A stretch of 64,000 nt of DNA, from NCBI GenBank assembly GCA_020186115.1, contig WSYJ01000025.1, forward strand, positions 516,690 to 580,689, read 5' to 3'. Below, in pieces: positions 1 through 9,971 of the stretch. This DNA comes from Histomonas meleagridis. Taxonomy: Eukaryota > Parabasalia > Tritrichomonadida > Dientamoebidae. The first letter of the stretch is position 1, and every line of letters begins with the position of its first letter. Made by a program: the position numbers and the translations under genes. The notes beneath the pieces were generated by a model. The model had not been told where the DNA came from and searched no databases. It saw only the letters and a program-made list of their open reading frames with translations.

Positions 1-794
1 CGCTGGTGAGCAAGCTTTGGGTCAACGTATGCACTTTGTGGTTTTCTAGTTGCATCACCAGTTGTTGTAGAATAACTTGGTCTGTCTGTACCTATAACAA
101 AGTTAGTACGTTGCCATTTATTCGTTGTGTTTTGACCAAATTCAATTTGATTTCCAGAAATTGTTGTCACACGATTTCGAATTATATCATTGGGCCTCTT
201 TGAGAAATCAACATACGTACTGTGATTTATAGATTCCATTGGAGCTTCTATATTTCCAAAACTCGCTTTTGCTCCTTCGCCCTTGTTAAGTTGTAAATTA
301 ACAGTTTGTGCAGGATTAGATTTGATTGGCTTAAAGTCGGCATGATTTGTTGTTTCCCATTTATCATTTGAGTATGGGTTTTTGATTTCAAAATGCGTTG
401 CTTCCATTTGTTCTCTGAAACTTTCCCTTTTGGGAGCATGTGATGCTGTTGCCATGTTATTGACGCGCGATTCCATTGGTGAACCATCGCCTAATTTAAA
501 TGTTGTTCTCATCATTTGGTTTCTTGTATAAGCTGGATTAATATTATTTTGAACATTATATTTATGATAAGCTGAATGAGCTTCCGAAATTTTTTCACTT
601 GAGTCGTTTCCAACTGTCCAATGGGTTTGTTGAAGAGCTATTGTATCAATTGTTTGTGGAGATACATCTCTAGATTGAGGCTTCATTGTAGAATTATATG
701 TAGTTTCCCATTGAGAACCTTTCCGAGAGCCTATTTGAATATGCGACTTTTGTAGCTCAATGTGGTTTCTGGTTGGGAAATCTGGTTTGTACAT
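1..794 (-). CDS. Partial axoneme/microtubule-associated-like protein (C-terminus beyond window edge)
   Basis: The minus strand is open from an ATG at 794 down to base 1, about 264 codons without a stop; an in-frame TAA at 828-830 sets the upstream limit. The product is hydrophilic, rich in T, N, S and H, and shows loosely spaced repeats of the kind WETTYNSTMKP, THWTVGN, TTFKLGDG and WETTNHADFKP. Such TT/H/W-spaced repeats are typical of ciliary microtubule inner proteins and SAXO-like axonemal proteins, which would fit a flagellated protist. I cannot name the family. The coding call is firm from the length of the open frame and its higher GC; the axonemal role is inference. Confidence 0.65.
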   Translation of the reverse strand, partial: MYKPDFPTRNHIELQKSHIQIGSRKGSQWETTYNSTMKPQSRDVSPQTIDTIALQQTHWTVGNDSSEKISEAHSAYHKYNVQNNINPAYTRNQMMRTTFKLGDGSPMESRVNNMATASHAPKRESFREQMEATHFEIKNPYSNDKWETTNHADFKPIKSNPAQTVNLQLNKGEGAKASFGNIEAPMESINHSTYVDFSKRPNDIIRNRVTTISGNQIEFGQNTTNKWQRTNFVIGTDRPSYSTTTGDATRKPQSAYVDPKLAHQ

Positions 795-1053
795 TCTGTT
801 ATGTACCCAACTCTTTGTAACGTGTTTTTAACGTACATTTTAACTTTTTACTTCAAAATAAAAAGTGCTTTTAACGATGCGTACTATCAGAAGAATTTTA
901 TTCGAACATCCAAAAACTAATGTACATTAAATTCTCCTTATCGATCATTATGATGTTCAAAATAATTTTTAACGATTCCATTCACAAAATATTCAAAATT
1001 GCATTCCCTCTTATAGATTTTTTTTTTATTTATTACATAATTTTTTTCTTGAT

Positions 1054-1275
1054 TTAAATCCATTGATCTTCTTCATTATTTATATTTTGGCTCACATCCT
1101 GATGTCCTACCTCAGTAGCTCTGCTTCCAATAATCGAAGAAGTCATTTTATCATTTTCTTGGATCTTTCATTGGTATATTTTTGTTACTGCGTTTAACAA
1201 CAAATATAATAATACTGACCATAAGATCACAAAAGCAACAATTGCGCCAATGGAAATTCAACATTTGGTGTTGTA
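1054..1275 (-). pseudogene. Remnant of a type I membrane protein tail
   Basis: Between the two neighbouring genes the minus strand encodes a hydrophobic helix (GAIVAFVILWSVLLYLLL, about 1,200-1,250) followed, in a shifted frame, by a short polar tail ending QNINNEEDQWI-stop at 1,054. A single transmembrane segment with a short cytosolic tail is the usual C-terminus of trichomonad surface proteins. No ectodomain is attached, so this looks like the surviving 3' end of a decayed gene. The assignment rests only on this pattern. Confidence 0.35.
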
Positions 1276-1387
1276 GAAACTTAAGTTTTAACATTGAAAT
1301 ATTCAATTCAGTTATCAAAAAGTTCGTATTGTGAGATATTTAATCGTTTTTACTGATTACAATAATTATTAAGTCCACACATTTAAT

Positions 1388-3127
1388 TCACTGTAATTTC
1401 TTCAAATTACGCCACAACTCAACAATTTTATTCTCGATAGCTTTGTCAGACATTGTTGTTCCTCTTTTTATGACTTTTTGGATCTGTTGCACTGGGAAGA
1501 ATGGATATGATTTGTTTTGGAACTGATAAAACATCGACGCCTTTTCGACCATTTGCCTTCTCTTTGAGTAATTGATCAAGTTGTTAATGAAATCGGGCGC
1601 CTTCTTCGAGTCGGCAAATTTTAATTCGGAACTAATGTTTGGTATCGCCGGCTCTTTCTTATCATAACGCGATTTGACTGTTGTTAAGTAGTCATCATAT
1701 GATTTGACTCCATTTCCACATTTTGATGATAATGAGTCAATCATATCGCGTTGTTCTTTTGTAGCCTCTAGGACAAATAAAACTTCTTCACGTGACAACT
1801 GATTAAGTATAGCTGATAATGCTTGGAAATTACATAGGAAATCAAGCGATTGAGCAATTTCTAATACACGTGAAAAAGAACCGTTTCTATCGTTAGAGGT
1901 TATAACGGTCTCCAAAATGATTTTGCTTAATTTCTCGTTGAAGTCAAAGAATTCTGCGAGTGTGGGCGTTTGGATGGTGCACTTCTTGTTCATGAGAGCT
2001 TCCATGAACTCCCGTGAATGAACTGACTTAAATGTTTCATGTGACAATAATGTGATCTGTCGAGCAACTTCAACTGGTTCAGGATCAACAAGTGTAAGAG
2101 ATGGCTTAAACAACACTTGTGGATCACGGATGATTGGTGGCTCAAGATTTACTGATTTTTGTTCTTGCTTCTGACTAAAGGTAAGGTTCTCCATGTCGGT
2201 AAGGATGTTGTTAAGATAATCTTTGGACCCCATTAAGTCTTCGGACTCATCTATGATACGTCTGATAAATGTTGATATCAAATTAAGAGTCTTCTTGCCT
2301 ATGAAAAGCCCATGGAAATTAATCCATCGACTGATAAGATTTATTACGGTCACGCGGATTTCCTTTTGGTTTGGCTTAAGTTGTTCAACAGCAGATGGAT
2401 CTGAGAAATCAAGATCAAAAAGTGCAATGAGATGCTCTAAGAAGTGTTGAGAAGAAGTAATTGAATGAAGTGTCAAGAAAAATTGACTGTAATCTTCACT
2501 GGTGATGAAATCTGGAGGTGATAATGTTAGACATACAACAAGACGTTTGAGAGAGGCTGTAGCAATGTTCTTGAATACACGTGGACCTTCAGTGAACGTA
2601 ATATTTAGTTCTGGATTGAGAATTTCTTGGTAAAGATCATGTGGATCTTCACGATATGGAGAAGCAAAGAAGTCTTCTTCAAGTGGTTCCTCAACAAATT
2701 GTACAAGAGGATCTTTTGGTATGTTCCAAGGGTCTTCACGTGGTAAAAGACCAAGAGATAATAAAATTAATAAATCTGTTTTTTCCCATGGTTGATCAAA
2801 TAATTGAAATTTGTGACCAGTTTCTTTGATAATGGTTTCTGCAGTCTTTTTCATGCCAATTGCGTTTAAATGATTAACAATTAATTGAAGAATGGCATGA
2901 CGGTTAACTGGTGTTGGAGATGCAGTCATCGCAGTGTGTACAACATTAGCAAAAGAATAACCTCCAGTCCAAGGTAAAGTTCTTTCTCTAAGCTCCAATA
3001 AATGTGGATTTTGTTCAAGAATTCGAGGAAGCCAATGACTTCTTTCATCAGCAAGTTGTTCTTGTGTAAGAGTTGGTGCAATGTTACTTCCAGTGCTACT
3101 AGCATCTGAAACTGGGAGCGATGACAT
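1388..3127 (-). CDS. RasGEF (CDC25-type) guanine nucleotide exchange factor with LisH motif
   Basis: 579 residues. Residues about 70-105 (NRHAILQLIVNHLNAIGMKK) look like a LisH dimerisation helix pair. A RasGEF-N-like all-helical segment follows (around 190-310), then a C-terminal CDC25/RasGEF catalytic domain (about 350-560) with the features VARQITLLS, FNEKLSKIILETVI, ALSAILNQLSR and a late PNISSELKFAD segment. Such proteins load GTP onto Ras-family GTPases at membranes. LisH-RasGEF architectures are common in amoebozoan and trichomonad protists. A TCATTT initiator-like box lies at 3,137-3,142, about 10 nt upstream of the ATG. The gene is intact and has host-like composition. Domain calls are by eye. 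Confidence 0.8.
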   Translation of the reverse strand: MSSLPVSDASSTGSNIAPTLTQEQLADERSHWLPRILEQNPHLLELRERTLPWTGGYSFANVVHTAMTASPTPVNRHAILQLIVNHLNAIGMKKTAETIIKETGHKFQLFDQPWEKTDLLILLSLGLLPREDPWNIPKDPLVQFVEEPLEEDFFASPYREDPHDLYQEILNPELNITFTEGPRVFKNIATASLKRLVVCLTLSPPDFITSEDYSQFFLTLHSITSSQHFLEHLIALFDLDFSDPSAVEQLKPNQKEIRVTVINLISRWINFHGLFIGKKTLNLISTFIRRIIDESEDLMGSKDYLNNILTDMENLTFSQKQEQKSVNLEPPIIRDPQVLFKPSLTLVDPEPVEVARQITLLSHETFKSVHSREFMEALMNKKCTIQTPTLAEFFDFNEKLSKIILETVITSNDRNGSFSRVLEIAQSLDFLCNFQALSAILNQLSREEVLFVLEATKEQRDMIDSLSSKCGNGVKSYDDYLTTVKSRYDKKEPAIPNISSELKFADSKKAPDFINNLINYSKRRQMVEKASMFYQFQNKSYPFFPVQQIQKVIKRGTTMSDKAIENKIVELWRNLKKLQ

Positions 3128-3318
3128 AATAGGACTAAATGACAGCGGTTATTTAAACGTGTCATTTCGAGGCGCCCCAAATCCATGAGCTTAATTTGGA
3201 ATTACAAACACTGCAGTGATAATCATATTCAAGTATAAAAAACGATATTATGCTTATTGAATCTTTTCCAAAGAGAAAAATGTTTTTTTGTTGATTGTCA
3301 ATTAGTCATTTTTATAAA

Positions 3319-6300
3319 TCAGTAGAAAGATTTGGAGAGTTGATTGTTTTTTGCTTTAGATTTCAAAATGAATGTGGCTACCTCAGCAGCAACACCAACA
3401 AGCACAACAATACACACTGCAGCAATTCCTGCGATTGCTCGACAAGTCAAAAATGAACCATGTGCGTTAAGCTTCAAATCTGGTTCAAACGTTACACTTT
3501 CAGATATTCTTGAGCTAGGTGACGAAGTTACTTCAGGCGTGTATTTTATATCCATTTGTGATACACTTGCTATTCTCCATTCTCCAGTCTTATTAAGTCT
3601 AAATCCATATCCATTCTTTCTAGTGTATACGTTATACCCATTGCTTATTTTTTCCACGCCGAAAATTCTGTAAGCTCTTTCAAATCCTTCATCAATGACC
3701 GATAGACTTTGCCCATTGAAATTCTCTATCGGCATATCGGTTATTATTTCAAAGTAGCTATCGTTATAGTTTGGATTTTCGAACTTATTAATTTTCCCAA
3801 ACCAATTCTTTTTTTGTGCTTGAACATGTAGTCTTTTCTTTGTATCATTCAAGTATGTACCACCAATCATTGTATAATTATTTGAAATTATAGCAACCGA
3901 TGCATCAGTTTCATAACCAAATTCATTAATTCTATTATTATTGAAGGAACTTAATACATAATCATTTCCATTGATAGTATTAATTTCAAGTGCAACGTTA
4001 CCTTCATTAATTTTTACGTTTTTAACATTTTTCACTATGCATTCATCTTTTTTACATCCTTCATAAACAGCTACAAAAGTATTAATGTTATTACTTGTGC
4101 CATTATCTGTTACCATGAAATAAGGTAACGTCTTTCCTGCATCAGAATTGTTGACATGTCTTTGGCCCCAGCCATCTTGATACACAACTTTTTGTTCTTT
4201 GATAGCAGGGAAATATGCAGTAAACGTAAATTGATCTTCTTTTAACCATTTTATGTTCCATTCGTTGTTTGTTATCCCATATTTTTGATCGGACATATCT
4301 GCGCCAAGTGACGCAATTCCTTCGAAGAATGTCCATTCATCTTTTTTAATAGCAGATGATGAAAGTTGGAAATTTCCAAATGTTTTTGAACTAGTTTCGT
4401 TTTCTCGACCTGATTTCCAATACGCTACTTTAATAGTTGGCATTATAGTACCACGCATCCAAAATGAGATATAAACTTTGTTGTTTTCATATCCTTTAAA
4501 TCCATTTTTGGCTGTTTTTCCTCGTGTGTTTCCAATATAAAGTCCACCTTTGCCTTGTTTTATAGTAAATTTAACTCCACGTGTATATTTACCTTCAATT
4601 GATTCCCATGAATAATTTACTTTACGATCGATGCCCCATAATACATCTGATGGTATTTCATCTTTATCTTTGACTTTTGGTGCTACATCAGGAAATGGTT
4701 TTGCTTGGTTTTTATCAAAAGTTCCATCACTTTTAATTAATGAGATATTAGGATCAGAGACTTCTATAGTTCCAACATTATTCATTAAAAATCTAAATAC
4801 AAAACGATTTGGCTTTTGTATAAATGGAATCGAAAAATTTAAATCACCTTTTAATGTATAATTATAATCTACACCATGAAATACATATTGTTGAATATTT
4901 CCACCTTTCACTCTAAATATATCAACAAGATAACTACTATTGTTATTTTCGATTTGGATAACAGTTCGGTTATATATATCACATTGTGTATATGCTTTAG
5001 ATGAAGCTTGAATAACTTTAACATTTGGAATTGTAACATATAAACTTATGTTACCACCTCTTCCTTCTTGAATTTGATTATTACTATCAATTAATACTGT
5101 ATTATGCACATAAGTATCATATAATTTAGAACCATTAACATGATCTACTAGATAGCCTAAATCACTAAGTAATTCATATCCATCTTTCCAATATACTATG
5201 TTAAGTGAATCCATTTGATGATGGCCCCCATAATCAGATGCATCAAGGACCAAAAGACTTTTTTCACCATATAAACCAGTTCTAATATAAGCTTGTGCCC
5301 AATAAGGAAATACTATATCAGGGAAGTTATATTCCATACTTGAATTATAATTAGAATTATCAAAGAAAAACATATTTAATGCCGAAAATGTTTTCCCTCT
5401 CATTTTGGATGCCACATAGGAATCAAATCTCCCAGGAAATCCATACATTACATATTCTGCATGTTCATCTGGAAGTGAAAATGTGAGAGAATTATCAGCA
5501 ATTGGTGGATATAAAAAAGTACTGTATGAAGTCCATATTAAATTTTGCCAACATTGATCATATTTAGTATCTGTTGCTACGTTTAATTGATCATAACGAT
5601 CAGGTTCTTTATAATCTAATGGATCAGAATAATTAGTAAATGCATAACCGAAATCAAAAAGTCCGCTTAGAACTTTATGTCCATACATTGCTGATTGAGA
5701 CGTACTTCCATCTTTTAAGAACCAATCTGAAATAGATGTTAAAAATCCTTTAATCCCGAAATGTATTAATTTAATTGATTTTGTAATAAGGCCAACAATT
5801 GCTGCACCTGCTAAATTCATTACTGATTTGTTATTAATTGATTTATCTCCAATTGCTAAATATGTTGATTCTATTAATACCTTTTCTTTAATTGTTTCAA
5901 TATCAGCATCAGAATATACATTTGATGCCATTGTAAGATCAAATGAAGTAGCAATAATTTTAACTTTTTCTCCTTCATCACCATTTGAACTCATTCGATG
6001 TGCACCCCAATAACCTGAAAACATTGTTGCATTAGGATCCACACCAGGACCAGCAATTTTACGACATTTAGAATCTGGTAATTTCTCAAGATTTAATGCA
6101 GCATAATGTGGATCACAATCTGCAAATTCATTATATGGATAACCTTCTGCTACAAGATATTTAGGTAAACATTCTGCTAGTTGAAGTAATACTTTGCGCA
6201 CAGTTGAAGCGTATTTATCTTCATCTGTAATAACATAAGTATAAGCCAAATCAGTTAATCGAGAAATAATATAAGATATTTTATATCCACGAATAATCAT

Positions 6301-6858
6301 TGATGGTGCAGAAGAACATGATACATACTTTAAACATTTTACAGGTCCAACCTTAGTAATATATGCAAAACTTTGGCGTGGATCATACTTGCTAGTAACA
6401 ACATAATCTTCTGGATATTCAGTAGATGGAAAAACATGTCCACAAACACCACATTTGAGTTGATTCGGATGTTTTGGATTCCACCTCCAGCTTCCTTTAG
6501 CATTCCAGTTTTTACCTGTTTTAACACAATGTGGACAAAATGTTTGTGCGCCTGGTGTTACAATGGAAATAAAATCATTTATTACTACGTCTGTAAGAAA
6601 TGAAACAGATGTATCGGCATTATGAATTATAGTATCTTTTAGTATTTTAGCCCACTGATATTTTTTAATATTTTCTTTAGCACGCTTTATATCATCAAGC
6701 TTTATAATCCCAGATGGAGAACGTTCTATACTTCCAAAATTGTTTGAATATGAGGAAAATTTCAAAAATGGAATATTATCTGAGTAATATTCTTCATCTT
6801 CATAATATCTTTTTTGAATAATTGAGAGAATAGAACAAAGAAAACAAATGACAAACAT
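3319..6858 (-). CDS. Large membrane-anchored heparinase II/III-like protein
   Basis: 1,179 residues. An N-terminal hydrophobic signal (MFVICFLCSILSII) and a single C-terminal transmembrane helix (about 1,140-1,165, AGIAAVCIVVLVGVAAEVA) followed by a short basic tail suggest a type I cell-surface protein. Near the N-terminus is a CxxC...CxxC cluster (TFCPHC, KCGVCGHVF), as in bacterial heparinase II/III-like proteins. An alpha/alpha-toroid-like region follows, then a segment with YGGHHQMDSLNIVYW, as at the start of the heparinase beta-sandwich. The rest resembles carbohydrate-binding beta domains. The family cleaves acidic polysaccharides such as heparin or alginate by beta-elimination; the substrate here is unknown. 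A TCACAA initiator-like box sits at 6,861-6,866, just before the ATG. Intact. Confidence 0.7.
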   Translation of the reverse strand: MFVICFLCSILSIIQKRYYEDEEYYSDNIPFLKFSSYSNNFGSIERSPSGIIKLDDIKRAKENIKKYQWAKILKDTIIHNADTSVSFLTDVVINDFISIVTPGAQTFCPHCVKTGKNWNAKGSWRWNPKHPNQLKCGVCGHVFPSTEYPEDYVVTSKYDPRQSFAYITKVGPVKCLKYVSCSSAPSMIIRGYKISYIISRLTDLAYTYVITDEDKYASTVRKVLLQLAECLPKYLVAEGYPYNEFADCDPHYAALNLEKLPDSKCRKIAGPGVDPNATMFSGYWGAHRMSSNGDEGEKVKIIATSFDLTMASNVYSDADIETIKEKVLIESTYLAIGDKSINNKSVMNLAGAAIVGLITKSIKLIHFGIKGFLTSISDWFLKDGSTSQSAMYGHKVLSGLFDFGYAFTNYSDPLDYKEPDRYDQLNVATDTKYDQCWQNLIWTSYSTFLYPPIADNSLTFSLPDEHAEYVMYGFPGRFDSYVASKMRGKTFSALNMFFFDNSNYNSSMEYNFPDIVFPYWAQAYIRTGLYGEKSLLVLDASDYGGHHQMDSLNIVYWKDGYELLSDLGYLVDHVNGSKLYDTYVHNTVLIDSNNQIQEGRGGNISLYVTIPNVKVIQASSKAYTQCDIYNRTVIQIENNNSSYLVDIFRVKGGNIQQYVFHGVDYNYTLKGDLNFSIPFIQKPNRFVFRFLMNNVGTIEVSDPNISLIKSDGTFDKNQAKPFPDVAPKVKDKDEIPSDVLWGIDRKVNYSWESIEGKYTRGVKFTIKQGKGGLYIGNTRGKTAKNGFKGYENNKVYISFWMRGTIMPTIKVAYWKSGRENETSSKTFGNFQLSSSAIKKDEWTFFEGIASLGADMSDQKYGITNNEWNIKWLKEDQFTFTAYFPAIKEQKVVYQDGWGQRHVNNSDAGKTLPYFMVTDNGTSNNINTFVAVYEGCKKDECIVKNVKNVKINEGNVALEINTINGNDYVLSSFNNNRINEFGYETDASVAIISNNYTMIGGTYLNDTKKRLHVQAQKKNWFGKINKFENPNYNDSYFEIITDMPIENFNGQSLSVIDEGFERAYRIFGVEKISNGYNVYTRKNGYGFRLNKTGEWRIASVSQMDIKYTPEVTSSPSSRISESVTFEPDLKLNAHGSFLTCRAIAGIAAVCIVVLVGVAAEVATFILKSKAKNNQLSKSFY

Positions 6859-7399
6859 TTTTGTGACTTAATTTAAATATCACAAAATGGTGTTTTTTCA
6901 GGTAAAAACTGATTCAAGTTTAAACTTTTCACAGAATTTTTCTGTAGGAATAGCATCGTTTTTCACATAAAAATTGAACAGAAATGAAGCATAATTGCAC
7001 TAGTTTCATCCCAAAATGGTTTGTTGGGACAAGTTTTATTTGTAGGATCGTTCAAAAATCTTACTCTGATATTTCTGTCCATTAAGGATTACAGTAATAT
7101 CATAAAACAATTTTCATATGTAAATATGAGCTCAACTGATTAAATGTTTGAAAAAAAATTTCGATTTTAAAATCACCTAGAATAATGGTATATTTGTATT
7201 ATATTAAACGAAGTAAAGAAAAATATCATTTGCAAATGATACTGACAAAAATATACAGGGCACCCTTATTTACATCACTATTTGACTGACAATGTCAAAA
7301 AATTGACAGAATAAATTTTAGGTAAAAGAAAATGGGGTTTAATTAAATGCAAAAATTTGAAAAATGGTTGAAAAGTAGTTAAGTTTGGTGAAAATCCCA
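6859..7399. other. Intergenic region, no gene seen
   Basis: About 540 bases between two minus-strand genes. AT-rich, without a convincing open frame, repeat or RNA. It must hold the promoter of the gene ending at 3,319 and the 3' end of the gene at 7,400. Confidence 0.6.
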
Positions 7400-8056
7400 T
7401 TATTTACTCATTAATTGAAGAACTGCGTTGTTGGTATTATAATTTGTATCACGAAGTGCTTCTTCAACAGCTGCTTGGTTTGCATTTGGCCAGACATCCA
7501 TAACTTCTTTGATCTTTTTCTCGAAATCAGCTGGATCTTTTCTTTGTTTCTTTGTAGCAAATTTGAATCCAGATTGTTTCTTGTTATCTGATTTGCTTGA
7601 AGAGGTTTTCTTGTTAGAGACTGGAGGAGCTGGTGCAGGTTTTGCAGGTGTTTGAACTGCTGCTGGATTTGATGGAATTGGTTTTGCAGCAGGAATTGTA
7701 GTTTTTTGGGTTTGGGTTGGCGCAGGAGCGGTATACGTAGGAGCAGTATAAGTTGATGAGTTGTAAGAACCAGAACTTATTGATCGATAGCTCATCAATC
7801 CACTGCCAGTTCCAGCTGAAACAGAGACTCTAACCTTAGCAATTCCATCAGCATTAGAAAGTGTTGGTATCTTGTTAAGAGCAACAAGTTCTTGTTGTGT
7901 AATGTTTTCACCACCAGCAACAAATATCAAATCTCTTCCACGAAAATCTTTTTTAATTTGCTGAACTGCATCACCGAAGGTTTCTTCTCCTGTGAATTCA
8001 AGGAAATACATCTTATCAAGAACATCGAATTGGATCCAGATTGTTTTGTCTGACAT
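7400..8056 (-). CDS. UBL-like / UBA-domain protein
   Basis: 218 residues. The first 80 residues (IWIQFDVLDKMYFLEF, then AVQQIKKDFRGRDLIFVAG) have the strand-helix-strand look of a ubiquitin-like domain. A low-complexity P/A/T/S linker (about 95-150) and a basic patch follow. The C-terminal about 45 residues (IKEVMDVWPNANQAAVEEAL then NTNNAVLQLM) form a clear UBA/CUE three-helix motif, which binds ubiquitin. A UBL-UBA pair suggests an adaptor in ubiquitin-dependent turnover, though no known shuttle (Rad23, Dsk2) is matched closely. The first codons and the upstream 530 bp are duplicated in inverted orientation near 60.1-60.6 kb. Confidence 0.7.
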   Translation of the reverse strand: MSDKTIWIQFDVLDKMYFLEFTGEETFGDAVQQIKKDFRGRDLIFVAGGENITQQELVALNKIPTLSNADGIAKVRVSVSAGTGSGLMSYRSISSGSYNSSTYTAPTYTAPAPTQTQKTTIPAAKPIPSNPAAVQTPAKPAPAPPVSNKKTSSSKSDNKKQSGFKFATKKQRKDPADFEKKIKEVMDVWPNANQAAVEEALRDTNYNTNNAVLQLMSK

Positions 8057-8590
8057 CTAAATTGTCACTTTTTGTCAATATTGGTTTGTTTCCACTTTTT
8101 TAATGGCAAATTTTGTAAGTGAAAAATAATGTTTTTGCTATTGTATATCATGATTATTAATATTTTTGAAATATATTTAGAGCAAATTAAATATTTTGTC
8201 TTCGGAACAAGGAAAAAATTTAAAATTTTTCGTTTTTCTCAAAAAGATTAAATACGAAATTGCAATCATTAAGTTGTTGTATTTATAAATAAATACAAAA
8301 CAGATTTTTAATATTTTCCTCATATTAAAAAATATTATAATTATGTCGAAAACAACTCATAAAAATTCTAGAGTTTTTTAAATTAGCTATCATCATGATG
8401 TTTTTTTTAATGCCACCAACTTTCTTCGTAATTAATTATGCCATTGATACACATCTCAAAACAAAATGGTCTCACTTTTACTTACCCCACTTTTTGTATA
8501 ATTTACATAAATATCAGGGACCCAAGAGAAATAATCGTCGCTATACTCATATTTTTTGTATTGATTACACAAAATCGACGAAATATTCTG
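8041..8590. repeat. Inverted segmental duplication, left copy (partner 60,069-60,620)
   Basis: This segment matches the reverse complement of 60,069-60,620 with scattered differences. It contains the first codons and whole upstream region of the UBL/UBA gene plus the 3' end of a small minus-strand ORF. The homology stops inside the UBA gene's coding sequence, so it is a duplication of a genomic piece rather than a terminal repeat of a standard element. Confidence 0.8.
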
Positions 8591-8713
8591 ACAATCAAAA
8601 TTACAGTAACTATTAACGTTAATAGTTTTGGAGTCATTCAATATACTTGGTGTAATTTGAATGTAACCGATAAATCCATTGAAAAATACAATACACACAC
8701 AAAGGAGTTCCAT
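8456..8713 (-). CDS. Small putative secreted protein
   Basis: 85 residues beginning with a hydrophobic signal-like stretch (MELLCVCIVFFNGFIGYI) and followed by a polar, cysteine-containing region ending YVNYTKSGVSKSETILF. The last about 42 residues are conserved in the inverted copy at 60,069-60,197, where most differences are amino-acid substitutions without frame loss. Shared coding frame in both copies supports a real gene. No family is recognised. Confidence 0.45.
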   Translation of the reverse strand: MELLCVCIVFFNGFIGYIQITPSILNDSKTINVNSYCNFDCQNISSILCNQYKKYEYSDDYFSWVPDIYVNYTKSGVSKSETILF

Positions 8714-8721
8714 TTTATTTC

Positions 8722-8806
8722 ACTCCCCACTCACTTCGTGAGGTGTGTGTTATATCGCCTTCGGCTCAAGCCTAGCTCACTCACTGCGTTCGCTCAGTAT
8801 GCTATA
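8722..8806. other. Cluster of GC-rich small hairpins with TTCG loops
   Basis: Within about 85 bases of otherwise AT-rich DNA lie CTCACTTCGTGAG, CGCCTTCGGCT and a CACTGCGTTCGCTCAG-like element. Each can fold into a short stem with a TTCG-type loop. The role is unknown; a transcript-end structure or a piece of inserted foreign DNA are possibilities. Confidence 0.4.
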
Positions 8807-8882
8807 AAAAGTTCAACTTTTTTAAATATATATCCTAAAATAAATAATGATAATATATATGATAAATGAATATTGTAGAAAT

Positions 8883-9608
8883 ACGATAAATTTGATTAAA
8901 TTTATAGTATGTCCTGCATGTCCACGATGTCCACGGTCGTCCTAGAACATTTAACTTCTAATTTTTTTGAGGGGCAACAGGCAAAAAGGCAACAATTATA
9001 AATCTATATAAAAACATCGTGTCAGTGATTTTCATATTTTTAATAGAGGGTACAATAGCAAATTTTTGTGAGTTTCTATATTTTAACAGAGGTATGTGTT
9101 TTATATCATATCTTACTGAAATTATACTTATTATATAGGACATGGTCGGACATTATTTATTATAATATATATATATAATATGATTGCTATAATGCTTATT
9201 TTGCTTATAAAATTTTTCTCTAATTATATCTTTTTATACATAACATAATTAATAATAATATTTATCGTTAAAAATATAGCGTTGAAATATGTATTGTTGA
9301 TAGATATTATATTATAACATAGATAATAATAATGTTGTCCGTCTATGTGTTTTATAAATAGGTATTATTAGAGGAAAATTTAATGAGGCATATATAGCAA
9401 ATGCGCATATATTATCATTATGTTAGATGTCATAGTCGTGACTCACTCAAAAATATGAAAAATTACGAACACGATGTTTTCATCACATTTATCGTGATTG
9501 CCCTTTTGCTTTGCTGCCCCCTACTTTATTTATAAGTAAAATGTCCTAGGACGAACGTGGACGAGCAGGACATGTAGGACATACTATAATTTTAATCAAA
9601 TCTATCGT
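8883..9608. mobile_element. 726-bp foldback/MITE-like element with about 165-bp inverted termini
   Basis: The left end (ACGATAAATTTGATTAAATT, then TATAGTATGTCCTGCATGTCC) is matched by the reverse complement of the right end (ACGATAGATTTGATTAAAAT, then TATAGTATGTCCTACATGTCC). The similarity runs about 165 bp inward through a GGGGCAACAGGCAAAAAGG-like stretch. The 400-bp middle is AT-rich and non-coding. No clear target duplication could be read, so superfamily is unassigned. Confidence 0.7.
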
Positions 9609-9971
9609 AATTTAAACATTTGCTAAAAATTACTATATTTTTAACATATTCTATTGAACAAATAACTTTGAACAAAAATAATTATTTTTGATACAATTTG
9701 ACTATATAATGCTCTTACATATCAAATTTCGCGTGTTTACTTATTCATTTACTTTTTCGTTTAAATTTTCATTGGGACTTCCAACATAATTTTCATTCAA
9801 AATATCGATACACTCATTTAGATCATCTATCTTGGATTTGATTTTATTACATTTTTCTGTTAGTTTATTTTTAATACATTTGATTATTTCATTCTCAGCA
9901 TTAATAAATTATTGTTAACTTCGGAAGATGATATATTAATAAGCTTTTTTTCTGATATTTCAGAAAACATA

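Noticed and set aside
6-203. Plus-strand frame at the left edge
   Set aside because: It overlaps the long minus-strand coding frame, which has much better coding character.
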